Source: Actinomycetota bacterium
GTDB taxonomy: Bacteria > Actinomycetota > Acidimicrobiia > Acidimicrobiales > Poriferisodaliceae
NCBI GenBank assembly: GCA_002731665.1
Contig: PCCJ01000051.1
Location: forward strand, 1 to 12,903
Direction of reading: 5' to 3'
DNA: 12,903 nucleotides
How positions within the stretch are numbered: position 1 is the stretch's first letter; each line of letters begins with the position of its first letter. Of this stretch, positions 1-9,600 are shown piece after piece. The notes beneath the pieces are model-generated. The model was not told the origin of the DNA, ran no database searches, and was given only the letters and a program-made list of their open reading frames with translations. A program made the translations under genes and the position numbers.

Positions 1-1
1 A

Positions 2-211
2 AGTGCTTACCTATATGGTCAACATAGCATTAAGGACGGTGTTTTGGCAGAGTTAGTGCTTGCCCGAAAAATATTCATTTCCTTACAGGCCCGGTCGTCC
101 TACTTGGGTTCTTTTACTGCTTGTTTCCTGGTCTGTGAGAAACTCATGGACCAGCTTTTAGCAACGTCCTCCGTTACATTTAGGTTAACCTTGATAATCT
201 CCGTGGTCTGA
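2..211 (+). CDS. possible 3' end of a gene entering from the left edge
   Basis: One frame is open from the first bases of the window to a TGA at 209-211, giving about 69 residues with no start inside that I would trust. The translation (SAYLYGQHSIKDGV... ending ...LTLIISVV) is mixed, with no motif or domain I recognise. An open stretch of this length could arise by chance in one of six frames. The only arguments for it are that it touches the window edge and has no competing gene. Treat it as a weak candidate for the C-terminus of a truncated gene. Reading the sequence to the left would settle it. Confidence 0.2.
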   Translation, partial: SAYLYGQHSIKDGVLAELVLARKIFISLQARSSYLGSFTACFLVCEKLMDQLLATSSVTFRLTLIISVV

Positions 212-357
212 TAGGGGTTTTAGCAACAGTTTCTAGGTTGAAATTTCAATGAAATCCCCCTGCTCCAGGGTTGATTTCGAACATACATACTCCATTGGGT
301 CTCGAATCTGGAGAAAAATCTGTGATAGAATGAAAAAGCTCCCCCAACGTCGCCACC
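212..357. other. non-coding gap downstream of the SLT-like lipoprotein gene
   Basis: I see no convincing gene on either strand here. This is the 3' flank of the minus-strand lipoprotein gene, but I found no clear stem followed by a T-run to serve as its terminator. The only structure is a short AT-rich dyad, TGAAATTTCA, near 239-250, which is not terminator-like. Confidence 0.5.
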
Positions 358-1263
358 CTACATCTTACATGACTTAGAGCCATCCCAACCCCAGCCGTCG
401 CCGTCAGGATCAACGCACTTACCACTAGAGTATTGATAATTCCCACCACCTTTGCGACTGATCTCACATGACTTAGAGCCATCCCAGCCCCAGCCGTCGC
501 CGTCAGGATCAACGCACCCAACACGTCTTTGTTTCAGTTTGGGAGCATTTTGCACGGCCCGGCCCATGGCTTTTTGACCAACATTTCCACCCTGGTTCCT
601 CCACGATCCTACATCATCTCTACCTGCCACAAGCACGTCATCCCATGTTCTTATGTTTTCTTTATCAATCTCGAATTGCTTTCTTATATCTTCCCGCTCA
701 TAGGCGGTCTTCATATCATCTTTGTAGCTAGGAAAATTGTGTTGATTTGGTTTTCCTAAGTGTTTTTTAATTCCAACCTCTAGACTGGCATTATCACCCC
801 ATGGAGCGCAGTCCTTACCTGCTGAAGCCTCGCACCGCATATTGTTTAACCCGGTTAGGACGTTGCACTTGTAGCCAGCTTTATTTTTCTGCGTAGGATC
901 ACAACCCAATTCAAGAGCGTCAGCATCAGTTTTCCGGCTTTGGGTTAGGCCACACGCTGGATTATCAGGTTGGCCCCAGGCCTCACAAGCTTTGTCGGGT
1001 TGCCATGATGACTCTCTAACGGTCGATCCTGACATTATCAGGTAGCATTCACCCTTGGACAAGCCGACGGAGGTTGCTCCTCGAATTTTATCGTCACAGG
1101 CAGATTTTATAGCCGTGTAGGTTTTCTTTGGCATCTTTGATAGTCCATAACTACCGTTGGCCGATAAGTTGTAGTCTGGATCTTCGGAACTGCAGGATAG
1201 TAGGAAGTATATTGTGAGAATGCAAAGCACAATCCTCGCAATTGTGAATGAATTAGTTTTCAT
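358..1263 (-). CDS. lipoprotein with lysozyme/SLT-like domain and two DGDGWGW repeats
   Basis: The 301-residue product has a type II signal peptide: K2, a hydrophobic stretch at 8-22, and lipobox LLSC with lipidated C24. Ser follows at +2, so outer-membrane sorting is expected. The middle resembles a lysozyme-like lytic transglycosylase fold: VRESSW with candidate catalytic E84, GLTQ at 105-108, and NNMRC at 140-144, matching the usual order E-S, GL-Q, N-I. Many cysteines (56, 73, 93, 104, 121, 133, 144 and others) suggest disulfides. Residues 250-266 and 283-299 are two identical 17-residue loops, CVDPDGDGWGWDGSKSC, whose DxDxDG core looks calcium-binding. I chose the start at 1263 because AGAAGGA lies 7 bases upstream and the signal peptide begins there; an in-frame ATG at 1377 would place 38 residues before the signal. 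The inferred role is peptidoglycan or glycan cleavage at the cell surface. The lipoprotein call is firm; the enzyme call is moderate. Confidence 0.85.
   Translation of the reverse strand: MKTNSFTIARIVLCILTIYFLLSCSSEDPDYNLSANGSYGLSKMPKKTYTAIKSACDDKIRGATSVGLSKGECYLIMSGSTVRESSWQPDKACEAWGQPDNPACGLTQSRKTDADALELGCDPTQKNKAGYKCNVLTGLNNMRCEASAGKDCAPWGDNASLEVGIKKHLGKPNQHNFPSYKDDMKTAYEREDIRKQFEIDKENIRTWDDVLVAGRDDVGSWRNQGGNVGQKAMGRAVQNAPKLKQRRVGCVDPDGDGWGWDGSKSCEISRKGGGNYQYSSGKCVDPDGDGWGWDGSKSCKM
368..517 (-). repeat. 51-bp direct repeat, 99-bp period
   Basis: Positions 368-418 and 467-517 are identical except for one base (A/G at the 21st position). They encode the two CVDPDGDGWGWDGSKSC loops at the lipoprotein C-terminus. 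The 48 bases between them encode a Gly/Ser/Tyr linker. Near-identity at synonymous positions points to recent duplication or gene conversion. Confidence 0.9.
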
Positions 1264-1270
1264 CTCATAA

Positions 1271-1277
1271 TCCTTCT
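1271..1277 (-). promoter_or_regulatory. ribosome binding site of the SLT-like lipoprotein
   Basis: AGAAGGA read on the minus strand lies 7 bases before the ATG at 1263-1261. It decides the start: the upstream in-frame ATG at 1377 lacks a comparable site and would add a hydrophilic leader before the signal peptide. Confidence 0.75.
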
Positions 1278-1401
1278 TGTGAAATATTATTCCTGTTAAT
1301 GTCTGTGTTAATTTTTTAGAAAGCATACGATGGTTCATTCGGGCTTTTAATGAGCAATGGATTCTTACATCCTTCATATAAGAATCCGGTATTGGTTTCT
1401 A

Positions 1402-1430
1402 AATTTATTTATCATGGTCTATTATTTCAA
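1402..1430 (-). promoter_or_regulatory. candidate sigma-70-like promoter for the minus-strand lipoprotein
   Basis: On the minus strand TTGAAA (1430-1425) is followed after 17 bases by TAAATT (1407-1402). This is 5 of 6 and about 4 of 6 matches to the consensus, and it lies roughly 140 bases upstream of the start codon. The region is AT-rich, so chance matches are likely. Confidence 0.25.
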
Positions 1431-1878
1431 AGGGTGGTTAGCAAATTCGGGTCCAATTAGGTCGGTGTTTCAACCACCTTATTCTACTTGACTATAATCG
1501 CAGAGATAATCAAACTGACCGCAGTATTTACATGTGCTAGAGTCAACGGTATCGACAATTCTTCACGGAAATTAGAAAGGCTTGTAGAAGTAGCTTGGAA
1601 AACTTGGTTCTGCTGCAGACTTCTATGTAGATTCGAGACGTAATAGTTTCTACGCAAATTCATTCTAAGTAGCTACAAGATTAAATTGTTCAGGTACAGA
1701 TCTTTAGTTGGAAACTTTAGGTTGACTTGGGACTTGCCTACCATTGGCACAGAAATTTATCCTATGTTTCGCAGAGTCTCCAGCTACCACCAATTGGTCG
1801 CTGTTTTCTCTGAAGCGATTTTTAAAGTGATGTGGTGTATTTAATTACCCAGCTTTGAATAGTAGCATGATCAACACC

Positions 1879-1905
1879 AAGGCTTCGGTCTTTCTAGATC
1901 TTTTT
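1879..1905 (+). terminator. weak terminator-like hairpin with UUCG loop
   Basis: AAGGC (1879-1883), TTCG and GTCTT (1888-1892) form a 5-bp stem with one G-U pair closed by a C(UUCG)G loop. Downstream is TCTAGATC and then five T. The T-tract is interrupted and the stem is short. If real, it would end a transcript coming from the left part of the intergenic region, since no coding gene precedes it on this strand. Confidence 0.2.
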
Positions 1906-2234
1906 AAGATATATGTATAGCTGAGGCCGAATCTCTGTTTTAGGGATATTGCTTGAATTATGACATACCTGGGTGCCAGCAGTTTCTTAGAGTGTCGCAA
2001 ACTAACGTCCTGTGTTTCTCTAAAAAGAGTTAGTGATAACAGAGGTTTGACTAAGGTTGCGATGTGTCTGAGGTTCTAAAGTAGTCGCAATTAACAATAC
2101 GGGACTATAAAACGATAGTTTAAAAACATAATCCCATCTTTCTGGTTTTATTTGATAATTACTGAACACTTGAACGGCTTATCCTTATAGCCGACGGGTT
2201 CTTTGATCAAGCTATGGAGCTAGCATTTAGGCAT

Positions 2235-2242
2235 AGGGTGAT
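2235..2242 (+). promoter_or_regulatory. ribosome binding site of the giant lipoprotein
   Basis: AGGGTGAT directly abuts the ATG at 2243. It matches the 3' half of the extended Shine-Dalgarno sequence (AGGTGAT) with one difference, so pairing would be shifted close to the start codon. No better site lies upstream. The signal peptide starting at this Met supports the start more strongly than the site does. Confidence 0.45.
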
Positions 2243-3661
2243 ATGAGATTAAAATTCTTACAATTTGTAATTTTTGTTATTCTAGGTATGGCATTATTTG
2301 GCTGTGAAACGGAACTTAAAGTGAAAACCGTAGGCGTGATTTGCGGCTCTGGTGAAGGTGAGATGGATTGTCCTGATTTGGATAAAGGCTCTGCAGGAGG
2401 ATTTGGTCTCAGGATCTTGACTGAAGCTCTCATTACCAACGCCGACGAGAGCTTAATTCGATGGGAAGAAGAACCAGGGGCCATTAGCTATACTGTCGGT
2501 CTCTATAGCGATAGCTCTTGCTCTATAGAGGTGGTGAGTTTTCGTCAGGCAGAGGCAGAAAAAAATATAGGCATATTGCGAGATGATCAGTACTACAGCT
2601 GTGTCTGGGCCCACTTCCCTGATCGAGAACCGGTGCCGGCTGATAATAACGGAGTTTCAATCAGGGTGGACCGTATTGCTCCAGTTATTGACAATTCTGA
2701 AGCAGTCTCAGCAGATATTACCATTGGGGAAAGTTTGGGACTCAGGGTTACTGATGATACTACAATGTCCTTTTTATGGAGACAGTTAGAGGGGCCTAGT
2801 CAGCTCACTCTGGATCCCGTTGATGCTGCCGAAACGATCATAACCGGCACCACAGTCGGCCTTTACCAAGTTGAATTACTCGTTACTGATGCTGCTGGTA
2901 ATATTACCGTCTTTGCCCACGAATTTAATCTACACATGACAGAGGAAGAAAAGGAAGCATCGATTTTACCTAAGAAGGTATTAGCAGAATCAACCCCTGT
3001 TATGACCCTAACAGACTTTAGTATCAATAGCATTGTTAATGGCAATCAAATTTCAAATAGCAGCCCCACGATTACGTGGTCAGCGTCCCAAGGAGCTACT
3101 AGCTACGATCTATTGGTATGCACCAATGCCTCTTGCACCACACCCATCCAAAGTTACTTAGGTAGTACCGGGCTCAGTGTCCCAGTTACAGATCTTCCTG
3201 AAGGATCGTATTATCTCTGTTTAACAGCCTATGAAGGAGACTTTTTTTCCCTAGCTGCTCCCGAAGTGCAATTTATCGTAGACACGACGCCCGCTTCAGT
3301 TGATTCAGTATATTCCACTACAGCGAATGGAACGTATAAAGCCGGAGATATTGTAGATATTATCATTAGCTTCGATAGTTCGGTTCTGGTGACGGGAAGC
3401 CCAACCCTTCGCCTCAATACAGCGAGATTCGCGGGGTACGCTAGTGGCAGCGCTACGTCCAATCTTGTGTTCAACTACGCTATCCAAGCTGGTGATAATA
3501 CGGCTGATCTGAACTACGATAGCGTAACAGCTCTGGTCCTAGGTGGTGGTACCATCGAGGATGAAGCCGGTAATGCATCCATTATAACCCTTCCGGTATT
3601 ATCCGCAGCAGGTTCTTTAGGAGTGGCCCAAGATATCGTTGTGGATACCACTGCACCCACC
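2243..3661 (+). other. N-terminal head of the giant lipoprotein (residues 1-473)
   Basis: After the lipid anchor come several unlike modules. Residues about 44-135 look FN3/Ig-like with paired cysteines (SCSIE, YYSCVW). Residues about 136-231 resemble a PKD/cadherin-like unit (LWRQLEGP, VTDAAGN). A charged linker, TEEEKEASILPKK, spans 233-246. Residues about 250-350 are another Cys-containing unit (CTNASCTT, YLCL). Residues about 351-470 are an Ig-like repeat of the type beginning STTANGTYKAGD and ending GGGTIEDEAGNA. These calls rest on pattern memory rather than alignment. Confidence 0.55.
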
Positions 3662-6600
3662 TCGACACTGGCAGGCGAGCCCATGGGTACTAATAACATC
3701 AGCAACCTATCCGTAAATGTTTCTGGCACAGAGGTGACTCATTATAGGTATAAGGTTGGAGTAGATGCCACCACCAACTGTGCCCTTGCCACGGGCTATA
3801 GTGGCGAAATATCCGTTAGCACTCAGATAACCGATGGGATTTCTGCCTTTGGTGATGGTGGTATTGAACTCTGCGTCATAGGTCGTGATTCGGCAGGCAA
3901 CTGGCAGGCGGAGTCGGCAGCCACCCGAGCTTCTTGGGTCAGAGACAGTAATGTTCCGACGGCCTCACTATCTGGTCAACCTAGCTCCACCTCAAACGTG
4001 ACAACCCTATCCGCTACGGTGGCTGGTAGCACTGTGACTCACTATAAGTACAAGCTAGGTCTTACCACCTCAACTGATTGTGCAGCCACTATAGGCTACT
4101 CGAATGAAACAACGATAGGGACACCCATCTCAGATAATATCAGTAGTCTCGCCGATGGCTCGCTGACGTTATGTTTGTTAGGGCGCAACAGCATAGGAAC
4201 CTGGCAATCAGAGGCATCGGCTAGCACTTACAGTTGGACGAAAGATACCCTCCGGCCTAGCGTTGCTATTAGCGCCGCTCAAGATCCTGGCCCGACTAAT
4301 GCTTCGAGCTTGAATCTAACAGTAAATTTCAGTAAAGATGTCAGTGGCTTTGACTTAACGGATGTGGTAGTAATAGGCGGTGCAAAGAGCAGCTTATCAG
4401 GCTCTGGCGCTAGTTATACAGTTACCATCACCCCACTTTCTGCCGGCCTCATAACCGCTGACATAGCATCGAACTTGGCAACGGACGCGGCGGGTAACAC
4501 CAATACAAGCGCCTCACAATGGAGTATCGTTCATGATAACACGGCACCTACAGCCACCATTTCAGGCGAACCAGTTGACCCGTCTAATACAGCAAACCTC
4601 GATGTGACCGTCGGTGGCGCTGATGTGGAGAGTTACCAGTATGCACTTGTGGCTTCCTCAACAACCTGCGCTGCGGCTAATTACAACGGTAGCTGGATTG
4701 GTGTCAGTACCAAGATTACCGACGCAATAGCTAGCAGCGAAGAAAAACGCTTATGTGTCCTTGGCCGGGACTTAGCAGGAAATGGTGAAAGTCCTGCCTC
4801 AGCTTCGGAAATAACTTGGACTAATGATGCAGGCCGGCCTACAGTAACCCTTTCATCCATTCAAGATGGTGCGCCAACGAATGCTGACACCTTGAATCTC
4901 ACTGCTGAATTCTCGGAAGACGTCACAGGCTTTTCTATTTCGGATCTTGTAGTAATCAACGGAACTGCTACAAACTTCAATTCTGTCGATGGCAACACCT
5001 ATACTTTCGATGTGATCTCCCCTTCGGCTACCGTAAAAGTAGATATCGCTGCAAACGTTGTCCAAGATGCTAGCAATAACGATAACGAAGCCGCTTCTCA
5101 GTGGAGCATCGTTTATGATAATATATCCCCTACAGCCAACATTAGTTCAACTCAGGATCCTGGCCCCACAAACGCTCAAACAATTAATCTAACAGTCCAG
5201 TTTTCGGAGCCAGTATTGGATTTCACTGTGGGTGACATTGTGGTTGTAAACGGTGTAGCTGGGAATTTCTCAGCTACGGACTCTGACACTTACACCTTCG
5301 ACATTACTTCGCCTTCGGGCACCGTAACAGCGAATATAGCTGGTAGCGTGGCTCAAGATATGGCAGGAAACGATAATAGTGCCGCCAGCCAATGGAGTAT
5401 CGATTTTGATGGTACCTTTCCCTCTGTTGTCATTACGGCGAGTCAGGACCCTGGCCCAACCAATGCTGAAACCATCAATCTAACAGCACAGTTCTCGAAA
5501 GTTGTCACAGGTTTCGTAGTCAGTGATATCGTAGTAGCAAACGGAACTATAGCCAACTTTAATCCCGTTGATGGCGATACTTATACCTTCGATATCACTT
5601 CACCCTCAGGCACAGTTACCGCTGATATCGCTGGCTCAGTAGCTCAAGATGCTTCAACAAACCCTAACACACAGGCTCTCCAATGGAACATCGTCTATGA
5701 TACAACTCCTCCTACTGTCACCCTTAGCGCTAGCCAGGACCCCGGACCAACCAATATCGAGACTATTAACCTTACGGCACAGTTTTCTGAAGATGTAACA
5801 GGTTTTACCGTTGGCGACATCACTGTTGCTAATGGTGTAGCAGGTAACTTTAATGCCGTAGATGCAGATACTTATACTTTCGATATTACAGCATCTTCGG
5901 GTACGGTAACAGCCGATGTCAACAGTAGTGTCACTACCGATATAGCTCGTAACAGTAATCTAGCATCAAGTCAGTGGTCGATTGTATACGATGGGACTCA
6001 ACCATCGGTAGTTCTGACGGCCGATAAAGATCCTGGTCCGACAAATGCAGACACTCTTACACTAACAGCTCAGTTTTCAGAGCCTGTGACAGGATTTACA
6101 TCGGGAGACATCGTTGTCACAGGTGGAAATTTAGGTAACTTTAATACTATAGACGGGGATACCTATACTTTCGAGATCGTCTCACCGTCAGGAACAGTCA
6201 CTGCCAATATCGGTGCAGGGATCGCCCAAGATAGTAGTCTAAACGATAACACGGCTGCCACCCAGTGGAGTATCGTTCACGACACCACTCCACCTACAGT
6301 AGCGATCACTGCGGCTCAGGACCCGGGGCCCACAAATGACACCAGAATGAACTTAACCGTAGAATTTTCCGAGGATGTCAATGGTTTTACCTTAAGTGAT
6401 GTAGACGTGGCTAACGGTGTTGCTGAAAATTTCAATGCTGTTGATGCAAACACCTACACCTTTGACATTATTTCACCTTCCGGCACGGTGACTGCTGACA
6501 TCGCTGAATCTGTGGTCCAGGATGCCGCAGGAAATAGCAACAGTGTCGCCAGCCAATGGTCTGTAGTTTTCGATAGCAATAGGCCAACTGTCAATATAAC

Positions 6601-9600
6601 CGCGTTACAGGACCCTGGGCCTACTAATGCATCGATTATAAACCTTACAGCAGAATTTTCTGAAGATGTAATAGGTTTTGATATGGCTGACATAAGTGTA
6701 GCAAACGGAGTCCCTGCCAACTTCAATGTTATCGACGGCAACACTTACACCTTTGATATTAGTTCGCCTACGGGGACGGTAACCGCAGATATTGCTGATG
6801 CAATAGTTCAAGATGCTGCAGGGAACGGCAATAATTCCGCTAGCCAATGGAGCATTGTGTTCGATAGCTCAGCTCCTAGCGTTGTGCTATCCTCAGCACA
6901 GGATGCGGGCCCAACGAACGCCACTACAATAAATATGACAGCCGAGTTCTCTGAAGATGTGACGGGTTTTGCTGTGGGGGATTTGAGCGTCTCTGGCGGC
7001 ACGGTTATTAATTTTTCAGTGGTGGACGGTAAGACTTACACCTTCGATATCGTTTCTCTATCTGGGACGGTAACCGCAGATATTTCTGGAGCCGCAGCTC
7101 AAGATAGTTCAGGCAATGATAATACTGCGGCTAGTCAGTGGAGTATCGTCTTTGATGATGATCAACCCACTGTGTCTATTAGCGCAACGCAGGATCCGGG
7201 GCCCACAAATGCAACGACTATCAACCTCACAGCTCAATTTTCCGAAGCAGTTTCAGGCTTTAGCTTGGATGATATTGTGGTAGCCAACGGTGTTGGTAGC
7301 AACTTCGTCGCCGTTGCGGCAGATACGTACACTTTCGATATTACTTCACCTTCGGGAACTCTTACGGTAGACGTTCTCGGATCCGCTGCTCAGGATGTAG
7401 CAGGGAATAGCAACACCGCAGCTTCCCAGTGGAGTATTGATTACGATGGGGCCGAGCCTACGGTCACCATCACGTCCAGCCAAGACCCTGGACCGACAAA
7501 TTCTAGCATCATAAGCCTCACAGCTCAATTCTCTGAGCCTGTTTTAGGCTTCGGTCAAGAGGATATTGCCGTTGTCAATGGCAGCGTAGCTAACTTTTTA
7601 GCCGTAGACGGTGGCACCTACACTTTCGACATCACCTCGCCTTCTGGCTCAGTGACGGCGCAGATTGCGGGAGGTGCGGTTCAGGATAGCGCGGGTAATT
7701 CGAATGCGGAAGCGGATCAATGGACCATTAACTACGACGCGACGCAGCCGAGTGTGATAATCAGTGCTAGCCAAGATCCTGGCCCCACGAGTTTCACCAC
7801 GCTCAATCTGACAGCAGAATTTTCCGAATCGGTGACAGGCTTCACACAGAGCGATATTGTTGTGGTGGGTGGGACACTTGCAAACTTTGTAGCAGTGGAC
7901 GGTGATACCTACACCTTCGATCTCACCTCACCCTCCGGCACCGTCACAGCCAATATTGCTGGATCCTTGGCTCAAGATGCCTCGGGCAATCAGAACACCG
8001 CAGCCAGCCAGTGGAGTATTGTCTTTGATGATTCAAACCCCACGGTTGTGATCTCGGCTGCTCAGGATCCAGGACCCACCAATTCCACCACGATTAATCT
8101 CACAGCTCAATTTTCAAAAGCTGTGACCGGTTTTGTGGCTTCTGATATTTCCGTTGGCAACGGCACCCTCACAAACTTTACAGCCGTGGATAGCGATACC
8201 TATACATTTGATATCACTTCACCTTCAGGGACCGTCACAGCGAACATTGCTGCTAATGTAGCTCAGGATGCTGCCCTCAACGGTAACGACCCAGCCTCTC
8301 AGTGGAGTATCGCCTACGATAACACGACACCCACAGTCACGATCTCAGCCAGTCAGGACCCTGGGCCCACAAACGTTTCTACCATCAGCCTGACAGCGCA
8401 GTTCTCAGAAGCCGTGACGGGATTCACTGGAAGCGATATTAGCGTCGCGGGGGGCAACCTCGCTAACTTCAGCGCCTTAGATGGTGATACCTATACCTTC
8501 GATATCACATCACCCTCCGGCACAGTCACCGCCAACATCGTCGGTGGCGTCGCCCTTGACGGAGCGGGCAATGGCAACACAGCCGCTAGCCAGTGGAGCA
8601 TCCTGCATGACAATACTGAGCCTGCGGTAACCATTACAGCGACTCAGGATCCAGGACCTATCAATTCAGGACCTATCAACCTTACTGCTCAATTTTCGGA
8701 AGCAGTTACGGGATTTACGGTTGGGGATATAAGCGCAACAAATGGCAGCGTCAGTAACTTTGTGGCTGTGGATGGAGATACCTACACCTTCGACATCACT
8801 TCACCCTCGGAAACAGTCACCGCTGATATCAACGGTTCCGTAGCCAAAGATGCTGCCGGTAACAATAACACAGCCGCCAGTCAATGGAGCATTGTATTTG
8901 ACAATACCAGGCCGACAGTCACAATTACGGCTAACCAGGACCCTGGGCCCACAAACGATAGCACCATCAATATGACTGCCCAGTTCTCGGAAAATGTCAC
9001 AGGATTCCTATCGGGAGATATCACAGTTTCGAACGGCATCGTTAGCAACTTTGCTGCCGTGGATGGAGACACCTATACATTCGACATAACCCCATCAACA
9101 GGAACCGTGACGGCCGATATTGCTGGTTCTGTTGCTCAGGATGCCGCGGGTAATGTTAATAGCGCAGCCTCTCAGTGGTCGATTACCTACGACGGCACAG
9201 CACCCGCAGTGGTTATCACAGCAAGTCAGGACCCTGGCCCAACCAATGCAACCACCCTTAATCTCACAGCCCAGTTTTCGGAACCGGTATTGGGCTTTGG
9301 CTCCAGTGATATTACAGTAGCCAATGGCAATATAAGTAATTTTGTCGCTGTAGATGGTGACACCTACACCTTCGATATCACTTCACCCACAGCTACTGTA
9401 ACGGCCGATATAGGTGCCAGCTATGCCCAGGATTCTGCAGGCAATGGCAATATGGCCGCCACCCAGTGGAGCATCCTCTTCGACAATTCTCCACCAGTTT
9501 TTTCCAGCTTGGCTCTGATAAACGACTCGGACCACGACTTCATCAACATCGACGAGGCCACCAACAGCACTCCATTGGCAGGTACTCTGGTAGCATCAGG

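Larger units (their letters stand above)
1378..2242. other. long divergent intergenic region with small dyads
   Basis: These 865 bases separate two divergently transcribed lipoprotein genes and contain no supported protein or structural RNA gene. Visible structure includes a UUCG-loop hairpin near 1879-1892 with a T-rich tail and an ATCTT/AAGAT hairpin at 1898-1910. There is an ACTAAC...GTTAGT inverted repeat at 2001-2034. TCGCAA occurs at 1995-2000 and 2085-2090, with TTGCGA inverted at 2057-2062. A CGGCT...AGCCG hairpin lies at 2175-2193. The length is large for a simple divergent promoter pair. It could hold regulatory sites, a small RNA or the residue of a decayed gene. Confidence 0.5.

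Noticed and set aside
246..759. Open frames overlapping the 3' part of the minus-strand lipoprotein gene on both strands
   Set aside because: They overlap the clear SLT-like lipoprotein gene. The apparent internal repeat in the minus-strand shadow (ALILTATAG...) is only the DGDGWGW DNA repeat read in another frame.
1960..2079. 39-codon plus-strand ORF starting MTYLGASS in the intergenic region
   Set aside because: No well-placed ribosome binding site, no recognisable motif and ordinary composition; expected by chance.
2115..2140. CATAAT as a -10 box for the giant gene
   Set aside because: The hexamer is good, but no acceptable -35 lies 16-18 bases upstream.
2202..2230. TTGATC with a downstream TTTAGG as promoter of the giant gene
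   Set aside because: The -10 match is only about 3 of 6 and the element lies almost on the start codon; not supportable.
1378..2242. tRNA, known riboswitch or insertion-sequence remnant in the intergenic region
   Set aside because: No cloverleaf, no recognisable conserved riboswitch core, and no terminal inverted repeats or transposase-like frames were visible.
4844..9499. CRISPR or satellite interpretation of the 291-bp periodic DNA
   Set aside because: The unit is codon-phased, protein-conserved and diverged at silent sites with no spacer pattern. It is a coding tandem domain array.
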